From contig NZ_JABAIT010000018.1 of the NCBI RefSeq assembly GCF_012843265.1, forward strand, positions 1 through 64,000: a stretch of DNA of 64,000 nt, given 5' to 3'. The stretch comes from Bacillus sp. DNRA2. GTDB lineage: Bacteria; Bacillota; Bacilli; Bacillales; Cytobacillaceae. The notes beneath the pieces were generated by a model that was not told where the DNA came from, searched no databases, and was given only the letters and a program-made list of their open reading frames with translations. Position 1 is the stretch's first letter. Every line of letters starts with the position of its first letter. A program made the position numbers and the translations under genes. Below are positions 52,623 through 62,272 of this stretch, in pieces.

Positions 52623-54421
52623 ACGGTTGGATGGGAAAGATTATCCGCGTGAATTTAGAAAATGAAACTATTAAAACCGAAGCGCTGAACCTTCAGGATG
52701 CCAAGCTTTATCTAGGAGGAAGGGGCCTTGGAACAAAAATCTACATAAATGAAGTTGACCCAAATGTAAACGCCCTTAGTCCTGAAAATAAGTTGATATT
52801 CATGACCGGGCCACTTACAGGTACGTTGGCTACTTCCGCAGGAAGGTATGAAGTAGTAACAAAAGCTCCGTTGACAGGTACAATCGGAGCTTCTAACTCA
52901 GGTGGATATTTTGGTCCTGAGCTTAAATATGCCGGTTACGATGGCATCATTTTTGAAGGTAAAGCTAAAAAGCCAATCTATCTTTATATTCATGATGATC
53001 AGATTGAACTAAGGGATGCAAGCCATCTATGGGGTAAGGAAGTTCCTGCCACTACGGATGAGCTATTGAAAGAAACGATTGAAGATGCAAAAGTTGCGTG
53101 TATAGGGCCGGCGGGTGAGAAGCTTGTATTGTTCGCTACAATTATGAATGATAAAAACAGAGCCGCCGGTCGCTCGGGACTTGGAGCTGTGATGGGTTCA
53201 AAGAACTTGAAGGCAATAGCTGTAAAGGGTACGAATTCAATAACGGTGGCAAAGCAAAAGGAATTTATGGATGCATGCATGGATTCATTGAACAAGATAA
53301 AAGCAAATCCGGTAACCGGCGCTGGTCTGCCTACGTACGGAACAGAGGTACTTGTAAATATTCTGAACGAGTCGGGGGGACTTCCGACAAGGAACTGGCA
53401 AGAATCCTCTTTTGATAAAGCAGACGATACAAGCGGCGAAACCCTTACAGAGAAGTATCTCATCAGAAATAGAGGTTGCTTTGACTGCGCGATAGGCTGT
53501 GGCAGGGTCACGAAAATCGAGAGATCTCAGTTCACAAACTTTGGTGAAGGGCCTGAATATGAAGCAGGCTGGTCATTTGGAGCAGATTGCGGCGTAAATA
53601 ATCTGGAAGCGATTTGCGAAGCGAACTTCTTATGCAATGAGCTTGGCATGGATCCGATAACCATGGGTTCAACAATAGCATGTGCAATGGAATTGTATGA
53701 GAAGGGTTACGCTTCAACAAACGATATTGGAAGAGACTTACTTTTTGGTGATGCCAACGCGATTGTAGAGCTTACAAGAATGACTGGTTACAGGGAGGGT
53801 TTTGGAGACAAGCTGGCGTTAGGCTCCTATCGAATGGCCGATGAATTCGGGCATCCTGAACTGTCAATGACGGTCAAAAAACAGGAAATGCCGGCATACG
53901 ATGGACGGGCTTTGCAGGGAATGGGTCTTGAATATGCAACCTCAAATCGAGGAGGCTGCCATGTCCGCGGGTATTTGACGTCACCTGAAATACTTGGATT
54001 GCCTGTAAAGATGGATCCACTTGTGACCGAAGGCAAGCCTGCCATGCTAAAAACATTCCAGGATCTTACGGCTGTAGTCGATTCTGTAGGAATGTGCCTT
54101 TTTGTCACTTTCGCAATAGGCTTGCCTGAGATTGCCGAAATGGTCAGGACAGCAACAGGCATAAACTATACGGATGAAGAGATTCTTCAATCCGGTGAAA
54201 GAACATGGAACCTGGAGAAGATGATCAATCTTAAGTACGGGTTCACAAAGAGAGATGATACCCTACCTCCGAGATTATTGACCGAACCAATTTCTAAGGG
54301 ACCTGCAAAAGGCAAGGTTACTGAACTGGATGTTATGCTTCCTGAATACTATGCCTTAAGGGGCTGGGATGAAGCAGGTGTTCCATCAGAAATAAAAAGG
54401 AATGAGCTTTCGATAGAATAA
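52619..54421 (+). CDS. aor: Tungsten-type aldehyde:ferredoxin oxidoreductase (AOR)
   Basis: A 600-residue enzyme that oxidises aldehydes to acids with a bis-pterin metal cofactor. The N-terminal pterin-binding motif is [18 protein letters not shown] and [17 protein letters not shown] (about 180-196) is the AOR signature. The [4Fe-4S] ligands are C-x2-C-x3-C at about 286-293 (CFDCAIGC) plus Cys near 492 (SVGMC), the same spacing as the Pyrococcus enzyme. It reduces ferredoxin. It is translationally coupled to the four-cluster ferredoxin. Aldehyde range and W-versus-Mo content cannot be told. Confidence 0.95.
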   Translation: MNGWMGKIIRVNLENETIKTEALNLQDAKLYLGGRGLGTKIYINEVDPNVNALSPENKLIFMTGPLTGTLATSAGRYEVVTKAPLTGTIGASNSGGYFGPELKYAGYDGIIFEGKAKKPIYLYIHDDQIELRDASHLWGKEVPATTDELLKETIEDAKVACIGPAGEKLVLFATIMNDKNRAAGRSGLGAVMGSKNLKAIAVKGTNSITVAKQKEFMDACMDSLNKIKANPVTGAGLPTYGTEVLVNILNESGGLPTRNWQESSFDKADDTSGETLTEKYLIRNRGCFDCAIGCGRVTKIERSQFTNFGEGPEYEAGWSFGADCGVNNLEAICEANFLCNELGMDPITMGSTIACAMELYEKGYASTNDIGRDLLFGDANAIVELTRMTGYREGFGDKLALGSYRMADEFGHPELSMTVKKQEMPAYDGRALQGMGLEYATSNRGGCHVRGYLTSPEILGLPVKMDPLVTEGKPAMLKTFQDLTAVVDSVGMCLFVTFAIGLPEIAEMVRTATGINYTDEEILQSGERTWNLEKMINLKYGFTKRDDTLPPRLLTEPISKGPAKGKVTELDVMLPEYYALRGWDEAGVPSEIKRNELSIE

Positions 54422-54443
54422 TAGAAAATACTGAAACAAATTA

Positions 54444-54483
54444 TGCCGACAGGTTATATATTTCGCGTATATGCCTGTCGGTA
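54444..54483 (+). promoter_or_regulatory. Long hairpin between AOR and the MoaD-like gene
   Basis: TGCCGACAGG pairs with CCTGTCGGTA and TATATA with TATAT around TTTCGCG. There is no T-run, so it may process or partly attenuate a transcript that continues into the hydrogenase genes. Confidence 0.5.
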
Positions 54484-54507
54484 AATTCAATCTCAGGTGA
54501 TTATTTT

Positions 54508-54777
54508 ATGATGATTAAATTTTTTGCCTATATTAGGGATTACACGCATACGAAACAATCAAATATGGATCAGTGCGAAACAGTCGAAGAGCTATTAAAG
54601 AAACTCTGCAGAAAGTATGGCAAAAAGTTTGAACAAAAAGTTTTTGAGGATAAACAGCTTAGTAATGAAATCATTATTCTTGTAAATGGACGGAATATAG
54701 AAGATTGTGAGGGGATTCAAACAAAATTAAACCAAGATGATTTAATTTGTATATTCCCTGTTGTGGCAGGAGGTTGA
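54508..54777 (+). CDS. MoaD/ThiS-like sulfur carrier protein
   Basis: An 89-residue ubiquitin-fold protein ending FPVVAGG; the C-terminal GlyGly is the thiocarboxylate-forming tail. The rest (MIKFFAYIRDYT, ETVEELLKKLCRKYG, IIILVNGRNI) fits MoaD, which donates sulfur to the pterin. Its place right after AOR suggests a dedicated carrier for the tungsten or molybdenum pterin of AOR. AGGTGAT precedes the ATG; a second ATG at 54511 is equally usable. Confidence 0.88.
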   Translation: MMIKFFAYIRDYTHTKQSNMDQCETVEELLKKLCRKYGKKFEQKVFEDKQLSNEIIILVNGRNIEDCEGIQTKLNQDDLICIFPVVAGG

Positions 54778-54827
54778 TTGATATCAACCTTTTTACTTTA
54801 AAAAAAGTCAGGTGAGGGGGGAAAAGA

Positions 54828-57800
54828 TTGAACGCATTGCCATTTATGGGTCTCATAATTTTGCTGCTCTTTGAAGTCATTGCTGTTATGAAAACTGAAA
54901 AATTAATGGCATTACTGATATATTCTTCGATTGCTGAAATAGGATATATTTTACTCGGTATCGGAAGCGGTACTTTTGTTGGGCAGACAGGTGGCTTTCT
55001 CCATCTAGAATATCAAATTCTTATGAGGGGTTTGGTATTTCTTGCTGCATTTGTCATAACAAAGCGCGGTAAGACGCAATACATTGAGAAATTAACAGGA
55101 ACTGGTAGAACTTCACCATTCATTTCGACGTTGTTTGCTTTTGGTATCTTTTCTGTGATGGGACTTTCCCCATTTAAGGGGTCTATCAGCAAATTTCTAA
55201 TTGTATACGCTTGTATAGAAAACAGTAATTATGTTTATGCCGCACTGGCAATGATAGGCAGTATTATTGAAGCGTGGTATTTTATCAGGATTTTGCATCA
55301 AATCTGTTTTGCTGAAGCTGTGGAGGTTGCTCCTAACCCCGATAGTCCGGATAATACATCTGTGTGGTTTAATAAGATCAATTACGGAGCGGTAATTGCT
55401 CTAGCAACTTTTACTGCGTTGACATCACTCTTTCCCGAACCGTTAATAAGGTTTAGTGGGAATTTGGCAAATTTAGTGTTTGGGACATCCAAGCTTGAAT
55501 TACCTGTTTTGGATTCACAATGGCCTTTGCTGGTATTGATACCTTATATCGGCGCTTTTTTCGTTTTCATTATGGGCCTTTTTTGGCCGAAGCTGAGAGG
55601 AGCACTAGCTGTTTGTATTGCCGCAGCGACAGTTGGAATGGTTTGGATTGACGGGAGAATCGATGGCCTGTCCAAACTTTTTGCGTTGATTATTTCAATT
55701 ATTATGTTATTAGCTATCATCTATTCAATTGGATATTTTAAAAATAAAAAGTGCAACAATGGTTATTTTTTCTTTATGCTGCTTACTTTAGGCAGTTTGA
55801 TCGGCGTGGCAACGAGTACAAAGTTTGGAAATTTTTATGTGTTCTGGGAACTGATGACCTGGGCATCATATTTGCTAATCGTTCAAGAACCGACACAAAA
55901 GGTATTAAAAGCCGGTTTTAAGTATTTTATGATGTGTACGTCCGGAGCCTATATAATGCAGTTTGGGATTTTGGCGTTGCAATACAAAACCGGAACTCTT
56001 GACATGGGAATGATTTCAGAAAAACTTCCTTTGCTGGAGCCGGGACTCCTAATGACAGTAATCGTGATGTTTGTTATTGGAACCGGTGTTAAAACAGGTC
56101 TTGTGCCAATGCACAGCTGGTTGCCTGAAGCGCATCCTCAAGCTCCGTCACCTGTTTCAGCCGTTCTTTCAGGTGTCCTTACTAAAATAGGAATATATGG
56201 GCTTGTGAGAATTGTGTTTGCTATTTTCGGGGTAGGTATCTTGACTCAATTAGGGTCCGCTGGAAAGCTAACCTATACTGGCTTGACCATATCCATTTTA
56301 GGAATCATAACGTCTCTCTATGGAGAGATCATGGCCTTACGCCAGAAAGATATAAAACGACTGCTGGCATTTTCAACTATGGGACAGATAGGCGAGATTG
56401 TTTCCATTCTTGGATTGGGAACATATTTGAGCATGGTTGCTGGACTTTATCATGTTTTGAATCATGCAATCATGAAAGGTCTGCTATTCCTTTCTGCAGG
56501 CATACTGGTGCATAAACTGAACACAAGAGATTTAAATGCATTAAAGGGAGTTGGAAAGGTAATGCCGTTTACCGTAGGATGCATGTCAATTGGTATCCTA
56601 GCCATTATCGGTTTACCTCCATTCAACGGCTTTATCAGTAAGTTTCTTATGTTGTATGCAGCGGTTAACTCAGGTAATTGGTATATCGCGGCTTTGATTC
56701 TATTTGGCAGCATTTTTGCTGCGATTTATTACATAAGGCTGATCAAAACATTATTCTTTGAAAAATATGAAGGGGCTGCCGTAAAAGATGGACATTGGTC
56801 CATGCTTGTCCCTATTGGTTTACTCACTGGTCTGGTGATTTTTAACGGACTGTTTCCTCAATTTGCATTAAAGCTGGTAATATCTGCGGCGAAGGCTGTT
56901 GCACTCAAAGGAGGGATAACGGTTACATTCATCCCTCAGATTCAGGTGAACTGGCCTGTAATCGTCATCATCCCGATGCTTGGTGGTCTAGCTGTGTACT
57001 TTTTGGGTAAACGTTCTCCGAAAGTTGCCGGGTGGCTTTCTTTCGCAGTGTTGTCTGCAACACTTATCTCCATTTCTGTTTTACATGAAAAGTTCGATAT
57101 TTTCTCTTTAAGCTTTGCCCTGCTGATTGCCTTCATAGGTTTGCTCAATGTGATGTACTCTTTGGGATATATGGGACACGGACATGCTCAAAACCGCTAT
57201 TACATGTTTTTCTTAATGATGATTAGCGGACTGATTGGTGTCGCAACAAGCAAGGACTTCTTCTCCTTCTTTATATATTGGGAAATTATGAGTAGCTGGA
57301 CGTTATATTTCTCCATCATCCATGAGGAGACGAGAGCGGCGCTAAAAGAAGGTTTCAAGTATTTTATCTTTAATTATATCGGCGCAAGTATTGCGTTTTT
57401 AGGAATCCTTATTATAACAGCGAAAACAGGCGCCTTTGAAATGGGTGTCGTAGGGGAGCGTTTAAAGGATGTTGACTTAGGTATGGCTGGAACAGGCTTG
57501 GTTCTCATTACGGTTGGATTCCTTATGAAAGCTGCGGTACTTCCATTTCGAATTGACTACCAGATGCATCCTGCAACTGCGCCAACACCTGTCAGCGGAT
57601 ATATATCTTCCGTCTTATTAAAAAGTGCGCCATACAGCCTTATTAAGTTTTTCTTTATTATGGGAGGCACCGTTGTTGTAGGACGTCTTGGAATGGTTTT
57701 TAATAGTTCTACTCTGATGTACACTGTGTCTTGGATTGCAGGTCTGACCATTGTAGGTGCTGGTGCGATGGCACTTGTACAAAGAGGTATAAAAAGATTG

Positions 57801-58640
57801 CTGATTTATAGTACAGTCAGCCAGATTGGTTATATGATTCTTGGCTTAAGCCTTGGTTCAACCCTGGGACTGACAGGGGCCATGCTGCATTTTGTCAACC
57901 ATATGTTTTTCAAAGATCTCCTCTTCCTTGCTGCAGGGGCCATTATGGTACAGGCGCATGTTAAAAATCTGGATTACATCAGCGGACTTGGTAGAAAAAT
58001 GCCTATAACTTTAGCCTTTTTCATGGTAGGTGCTTTGTCATTGGCCGGCATACCTCCTTTCAGTGGCTTTACATCAAAATGGATCATTTATGAAGCGGCT
58101 ATGGAAAAGGGCCAGGTATTTCTTGCAATCCTTTCGCTTGCGGGAAGTGTCATGACAATGGCTTATTTTGTTAAATTTATGCATTCTGCTTTCTTTGGTG
58201 TCACGGCAAGCAATTCAGAAAAAATAAAAGAAGCACCTTGGACTATGCTGGTTCCGATGGGAGTATTATCTGCCGTCAGTATTGTTTTTGGTATAATGCC
58301 CGGATTACCCCTAATGGTAATATCGAAGGTGTTAGCATTGGTTGGTGTCGCTCAGCCTTCCTTTACATTGTTCAGTGTTAAAACGCCGATTGGTGTTTGG
58401 CAGGTAGGAATCATCACTATAGCGATTTTTCTGGGGTTTGTTGTAGGTTTGTTATACCTTATGTCTTCAAGCAAAAAGATACGATATACTGACGCCTATA
58501 CCTGTGGTGTGTCTGATATCGATACCGATAAGATCAATGCAGCTTCACAAAACATGTATGAAACCCCAACAAAGCTGGTTAAGAAACTACACAAAATATT
58601 TGTACCTGTTTTTGGTGATGGTGAGGAGGAAGAGGATTAA
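54828..58640 (+). CDS. cooM: Giant membrane subunit of energy-converting hydrogenase (CooM-like)
   Basis: A 1,270-residue, about 35-TM ion-pumping subunit built of Mrp/NuoL-type antiporter modules. The first is only a C-terminal half (about 1-200; LLIYSSIAEIGYILLGIG, SVMGLSPFKGSISKF). The second (about 215-660) and third (about 700-1190) are complete, with TM5 Glu (FYVFWELM; FFIYWEIM), TM7 Lys (GTGVKTGLVPMHSWLPEAHP; FLMKAAVLPFRI), and GLPPFNGFISKF/GIPPFSGFTSKW. In the third, the usual HSWLPxAHP has drifted to RIDYQMHPA. The tail YTCGVSD is CooM-like. It starts at a TTG 13 bases after GGTGAGGGG. The TAATG at its end couples it to cooK. Confidence 0.92.
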   Translation: MNALPFMGLIILLLFEVIAVMKTEKLMALLIYSSIAEIGYILLGIGSGTFVGQTGGFLHLEYQILMRGLVFLAAFVITKRGKTQYIEKLTGTGRTSPFISTLFAFGIFSVMGLSPFKGSISKFLIVYACIENSNYVYAALAMIGSIIEAWYFIRILHQICFAEAVEVAPNPDSPDNTSVWFNKINYGAVIALATFTALTSLFPEPLIRFSGNLANLVFGTSKLELPVLDSQWPLLVLIPYIGAFFVFIMGLFWPKLRGALAVCIAAATVGMVWIDGRIDGLSKLFALIISIIMLLAIIYSIGYFKNKKCNNGYFFFMLLTLGSLIGVATSTKFGNFYVFWELMTWASYLLIVQEPTQKVLKAGFKYFMMCTSGAYIMQFGILALQYKTGTLDMGMISEKLPLLEPGLLMTVIVMFVIGTGVKTGLVPMHSWLPEAHPQAPSPVSAVLSGVLTKIGIYGLVRIVFAIFGVGILTQLGSAGKLTYTGLTISILGIITSLYGEIMALRQKDIKRLLAFSTMGQIGEIVSILGLGTYLSMVAGLYHVLNHAIMKGLLFLSAGILVHKLNTRDLNALKGVGKVMPFTVGCMSIGILAIIGLPPFNGFISKFLMLYAAVNSGNWYIAALILFGSIFAAIYYIRLIKTLFFEKYEGAAVKDGHWSMLVPIGLLTGLVIFNGLFPQFALKLVISAAKAVALKGGITVTFIPQIQVNWPVIVIIPMLGGLAVYFLGKRSPKVAGWLSFAVLSATLISISVLHEKFDIFSLSFALLIAFIGLLNVMYSLGYMGHGHAQNRYYMFFLMMISGLIGVATSKDFFSFFIYWEIMSSWTLYFSIIHEETRAALKEGFKYFIFNYIGASIAFLGILIITAKTGAFEMGVVGERLKDVDLGMAGTGLVLITVGFLMKAAVLPFRIDYQMHPATAPTPVSGYISSVLLKSAPYSLIKFFFIMGGTVVVGRLGMVFNSSTLMYTVSWIAGLTIVGAGAMALVQRGIKRLLIYSTVSQIGYMILGLSLGSTLGLTGAMLHFVNHMFFKDLLFLAAGAIMVQAHVKNLDYISGLGRKMPITLAFFMVGALSLAGIPPFSGFTSKWIIYEAAMEKGQVFLAILSLAGSVMTMAYFVKFMHSAFFGVTASNSEKIKEAPWTMLVPMGVLSAVSIVFGIMPGLPLMVISKVLALVGVAQPSFTLFSVKTPIGVWQVGIITIAIFLGFVVGLLYLMSSSKKIRYTDAYTCGVSDIDTDKINAASQNMYETPTKLVKKLHKIFVPVFGDGEEEED

Positions 58641-59608
58641 TGGAAATTTTAATACTTTTTATAAATATTTTGATTTTTCCTGGAGGCCTTTTCGCCATTG
58701 TATTAGGTTTGTTTCTTACCGGTGTTGACCGGAAAATTTATGCGCGTCTTCAAAGACGTGTAGGTCCACCAATATATCAACCGTATATTGATTTGATAAA
58801 ACTTTCAAAAAAGGAAATTTTAGTGCCAAGGACTGCCAACAATATTGCATTCAGGTTTGCTCCATTAATGGGTTTCGCAGGTATGCTTGCAGCGATTGCC
58901 ATCATTCCTGTCACAGGGATTTCTTCTGGCCTATATCCATCGGGAGACCTTCTCGTGTTATTGTATTTGCTCGCTACACCAGCGCTAGCCTTGATGATTG
59001 GGGCATCTGCTTCCGGATCCCCATATAGTTCGATTGGACTATCGAGAGAAATGGTCATTATGCTGGCATATGAAATACCCTTAACGATTGTTCTTTTGAC
59101 GGTTGGAATGAGAGTTGGAATGGCAGGAGGGGAAACTGCGGTTTTTTCATTGACCAGGATTGTGAATTACCAATTGGACAACGGACTATTACTTTTTGAT
59201 TTGCCCATGCTGCCTGCTGTCTTGGCATTTATGTGCTGTATTCCCGGAACAATCGGAGTTGTTCCCTTTGACATACCGGAAGCTGAAACGGAAATTGCTG
59301 AGGGAACCCTTTTGGAGTATTCAGGTGCGGGACTTGCAATGTTTAAGCTCACTGGCGGCTTGAAGATCCTTGTTGTGTCTGCCCTTACTGTTGCGCTATT
59401 TTTTCCGTCAGGCATAGGTAACTTTTGGCTAGTGAATCTGTTATGGTTCATTTTTAAATGCATAGTTGTAACTTTTTTTACTATTACACTTGTTCGAGCT
59501 ACAAGAGCCAGAATGCGTATGGATCAGGCATTCAAATTCTATCTGTTATTCCCGACCGCTTTGGCATTAATTAGTATGGTTTTTACGCTGCTTTCTATCA
59601 GAATCTAA
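58640..59608 (+). CDS. cooK: Hydrogenase membrane anchor (NuoH/CooK type)
   Basis: A 322-residue, eight-TM NuoH-like subunit that couples the peripheral arm to the ion channel. KIYARLQRRVGPPIYQPYIDLIKLSKKE is the quinone-chamber-side loop, and GVVPFDIPEAETEIAEGTLLEYSGAGLAMFKL carries the conserved acidic cluster. It overlaps cooM by one base (TAATG) and is followed by the small hydrogenase subunit. Confidence 0.94.
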   Translation: MEILILFINILIFPGGLFAIVLGLFLTGVDRKIYARLQRRVGPPIYQPYIDLIKLSKKEILVPRTANNIAFRFAPLMGFAGMLAAIAIIPVTGISSGLYPSGDLLVLLYLLATPALALMIGASASGSPYSSIGLSREMVIMLAYEIPLTIVLLTVGMRVGMAGGETAVFSLTRIVNYQLDNGLLLFDLPMLPAVLAFMCCIPGTIGVVPFDIPEAETEIAEGTLLEYSGAGLAMFKLTGGLKILVVSALTVALFFPSGIGNFWLVNLLWFIFKCIVVTFFTITLVRATRARMRMDQAFKFYLLFPTALALISMVFTLLSIRI

Positions 59609-59630
59609 TCTATTTGAAGGAGAAATATTT

Positions 59631-60062
59631 ATGTCAGATTTACTTCAAAAAATCGTAAAAAAGTCTCCTTGGATCTATCGAATTAATGCCGGCTCCTGTA
59701 ATGGATGTGATGTAGAAATGGCTACAACTGCTTTGATTCCTAGATACGATATTGAACGTCTCGGATGCAAATATTGCGGAAGCCCGAAGCACGCGGACAT
59801 TGTATTGATATCAGGGCCGGTTACTGCTGTTGTGAAGGAGAAAGTTTTACGTGTCTATAATGAAATACCAAATCCGAAGGTTGTTGTAGCAGTCGGTATT
59901 TGTCCTATATCTGGTGGGGTTTTTAGAGACAGTTATGCTGTGGAGACCCAACTGGATGCGTATATTCCAGTGGATGTGAATGTTCCAGGCTGTCCTCCGC
60001 GGCCGCAAGCAATAATTGACGGGGTTGCAATGGCGGTTGAAATTTGGAAGACCAGGTTCTAG
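59631..60062 (+). CDS. cooL: [NiFe] hydrogenase small subunit (NuoB/CooL type)
   Basis: A 143-residue subunit holding the proximal [4Fe-4S] cluster. Ligands are Cys23 and Cys26 in GSCNGCDVE, Cys near 91 in VGICPISGG and Cys near 122 in PGCPPRPQ. An extra pair sits in GCKYCGSP. AAGGAGA precedes the ATG. It is short, as usual for Ech/Coo small subunits, with no twin-arginine signal. It precedes the ferredoxin subunit here, whereas in R. rubrum as I recall it the order is X-L. Confidence 0.95.
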   Translation: MSDLLQKIVKKSPWIYRINAGSCNGCDVEMATTALIPRYDIERLGCKYCGSPKHADIVLISGPVTAVVKEKVLRVYNEIPNPKVVVAVGICPISGGVFRDSYAVETQLDAYIPVDVNVPGCPPRPQAIIDGVAMAVEIWKTRF

Positions 60063-60074
60063 GGGGGATTATAA

Positions 60075-60587
60075 ATGAGTTCAATTTTGAAACTGATTTT
60101 AAGGAATCTCATCCAAGGTCCGTCAACCATTCAATACCCCTTTGAAGATTCACCGGCGCCGGAAAAACTTAGAGGAAAAATTAAGCATAATCCGGATGAA
60201 TGTGTGGCGTGTCATATGTGTGAATATGTATGCGCAGGCGGAGCCATAAGGATACAGGAAACTAATGATAAAAATGCATTTAACTTTGTCGTGTGGCACA
60301 ATTCTTGTACATTTTGCGGGCTGTGCGAGTATTACTGCCCAACAAAGGCCATTCATTTAACAAACGATTACCATACTGCACATTTACAAGTTGAAAAATT
60401 CAACTATACGGAAAGAACTTTAATCAGAAAACAACAGTGTACACGCTGCGGTGAACCTTTAATACCGCTTTCGCCAAAGTTAGTGGCAATGTTATATGGA
60501 GAAGAAGGCGATGTGAAGGGATTGACTAAAATGTGTGAGAAATGCCGCAAAAAAACAATATGGGAAGGTGGTGTATTTAAGATATGA
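60075..60587 (+). CDS. cooX: Hydrogenase polyferredoxin subunit (CooX/NuoI type)
   Basis: A 170-residue electron-transfer subunit. Two [4Fe-4S] sets, CVACHMCEYVCAGGA (about 40-54) and CTFCGLCEYYCPTKA (about 76-90), take electrons from soluble ferredoxin. A C-terminal CTRCGEP...CEKCRKK pair (about 120-160) looks like an extra metal knuckle. GGGGGGAT precedes the ATG; the stop overlaps the next gene by four bases. Confidence 0.92.
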   Translation: MSSILKLILRNLIQGPSTIQYPFEDSPAPEKLRGKIKHNPDECVACHMCEYVCAGGAIRIQETNDKNAFNFVVWHNSCTFCGLCEYYCPTKAIHLTNDYHTAHLQVEKFNYTERTLIRKQQCTRCGEPLIPLSPKLVAMLYGEEGDVKGLTKMCEKCRKKTIWEGGVFKI

Positions 60588-61162
60588 CAGAAGGAGTAAT
60601 GAAACACTTTGAAAGCAATATCATTCAAAAACCAGATGGAAAAATGGACCTTAGCTGGGATATTGATAAAAAAGGTGTTGTATGCGGTTGGTGCAGTCTG
60701 GCCAACCCTGAGGATATTTATATAGTTGCAGAGCTTGTAGCCAGTTTTAAGGGAAGAGTGATGACGATTTCTCCATTAAATACGCCAACGATTATCGCCG
60801 GCAAAGCGCCCGATGAGGCGTTTGTAAATGAAAAACCGATCAGCTTGGTTATCAATTATCACTTCTTTTTTGAGGGAGTAAATTTTACTGTTCGTATTAC
60901 GTTACCGGATATGGAGAGAACAGTAAAATCAATAACCCCGGTGCTGAAAAGCGCAGACTGGCATGAAAGGGAAATGCAGGAGCTTTATAACATCAAGCTG
61001 AATGGTCATCCTAATTCCAAAAGACTGTTTCTTGATGAAAACATTTATTTGACAGATCACACTATGATTCCACTGTCTGAAGCAATGAGAGGTGCAAGTA
61101 CCAGCACTTTGTGGGAAAAAATCATGAAGTCTGACAGAAAGGAAGCGAAAATCGGTGAGTAG
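60584..61162 (+). CDS. cooU: Hydrogenase NuoC-like subunit (CooU type)
   Basis: A 192-residue NuoC/EchD-like structural subunit that holds the large subunit. LVINYHFFFEGVNFTVRITLP is the beta-rich core, and SADWHEREMQELYNIKLNGHPNSKRLFLDE (about 124-153) is the family signature. It overlaps both neighbours by four and eight bases, so the peripheral arm is made from one coupled message. Confidence 0.9.
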   Translation: MTEGVMKHFESNIIQKPDGKMDLSWDIDKKGVVCGWCSLANPEDIYIVAELVASFKGRVMTISPLNTPTIIAGKAPDEAFVNEKPISLVINYHFFFEGVNFTVRITLPDMERTVKSITPVLKSADWHEREMQELYNIKLNGHPNSKRLFLDENIYLTDHTMIPLSEAMRGASTSTLWEKIMKSDRKEAKIGE

Positions 61163-62237
61163 CTATACGATTCCTATTGGTCCGGTACACGTAGTCCTGG
61201 AAGAACCCATATATTTCAAAGTGCAGGTGGAGGGCGAGACGGTTGTCGGTCTAGATATAAATGCCGGTCATGTCCATCGCGGAATTGAATTCCTGGCGAT
61301 GCAAAGGAATTTTTACCAGAACTTAACTCTCACTGAAAGAGTTTGTTCGCTTTGTTCTAATAACCACCCATTTACCTATTGTATGGCAATTGAAAAAATT
61401 GCCGGTATTGACATTCCAGAAAGAGCCGAATATTTAAGAACGATTGCCGATGAAATTAAACGTATTTCCTCCCATCTATTTAACATTGGTCTAATTCCGC
61501 ATATTATCGGTTTCGACTCTCTGTTTATGCATGCAATGGAGCTTAGAGAGACGATGCAGGATCTAAAAGAATCAATCTTCGGTAATAGAATGAATTTATC
61601 CGTCAATAGTATAGGCGGGGTTAGATATGATATTTCTGACGAGCAAGGCAGGTATATTCTTAAAACGCTGGACGATTTAAAAAAACCGCTTGAAGAAATA
61701 ACGGGGATATGCAGGACGAATGCCTCGATTCGCCGCCGTACTGAGGGCATCGGTATCCTTCCTGAAGATAAAGCTGTCCTTTATGGCGTGGTCGGGCCAG
61801 TCGCGAGAGCATCTGGTCTTGGATATGATGTGAGGGCGGACAACCCTTATGCAGCATATGACAAGCTGAAATTCAATGCAGTAACAAAGAAAAATGGCGA
61901 TGTCTATTCAAGACTTATGGTAAGACTAGAAGAAGTCGTTGAATCGATTAATATCATTGAGCAGTGTATAAAGCAAATGCCTGACGGACCAACCTGCCTG
62001 GATTATATGCCGGATATTCCAGCTGGAGAGGCGATTGCAAAATCGGAAGCTCCAAGAGGTGAATTGATCTATTACGCACGAACAAACGGCACGGCTATTC
62101 CGGAGAGGATCAAATGGAGAGTCCCGACATACCCGAACTGGGAAGCCCTTCATGTCATGCTGCCTGGAAGTAAGATTGCAGATATTCCTGTCGTCATAGG
62201 CAGTATTGACCCGTGCATTTCCTGTACCGAGAGATAA
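61155..62237 (+). CDS. cooH: [NiFe] hydrogenase large subunit (CooH/EchE type)
   Basis: A 360-residue catalytic subunit. The nickel ligands are Cys63 and Cys66 in RVCSLCSNNH and the final pair in DPCISCTER. The chain stops right there, so no C-terminal peptide has to be cleaved, which fits the absence of a maturation protease gene so far. GHVHRGIEFLAM and RISSHLFNIG are the L0/L1 regions. It starts with GTG. The intact ligands separate it from complex I NuoD, which lacks them. Confidence 0.96.
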   Translation: MSSYTIPIGPVHVVLEEPIYFKVQVEGETVVGLDINAGHVHRGIEFLAMQRNFYQNLTLTERVCSLCSNNHPFTYCMAIEKIAGIDIPERAEYLRTIADEIKRISSHLFNIGLIPHIIGFDSLFMHAMELRETMQDLKESIFGNRMNLSVNSIGGVRYDISDEQGRYILKTLDDLKKPLEEITGICRTNASIRRRTEGIGILPEDKAVLYGVVGPVARASGLGYDVRADNPYAAYDKLKFNAVTKKNGDVYSRLMVRLEEVVESINIIEQCIKQMPDGPTCLDYMPDIPAGEAIAKSEAPRGELIYYARTNGTAIPERIKWRVPTYPNWEALHVMLPGSKIADIPVVIGSIDPCISCTER

Positions 62238-62272
62238 AAAACATAGTTTTTTAGAGAAGGAGGTACCGTAAG

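Noticed and set aside
53532-54162. Minus-strand frames inside the AOR gene
   Set aside because: Shadow frames of a gene with full catalytic motifs.
52140-54421. CO dehydrogenase with CooF
   Set aside because: The catalytic protein has AOR pterin motifs and C-x2-C-x3-C spacing, not the CooS cluster ligands; the iron-sulfur partner is of AOR type.
58640-62237. Respiratory complex I (nuo) genes
   Set aside because: The NuoD-like subunit has both CxxC nickel ligand pairs and hyp genes follow, so it is a [NiFe] hydrogenase.
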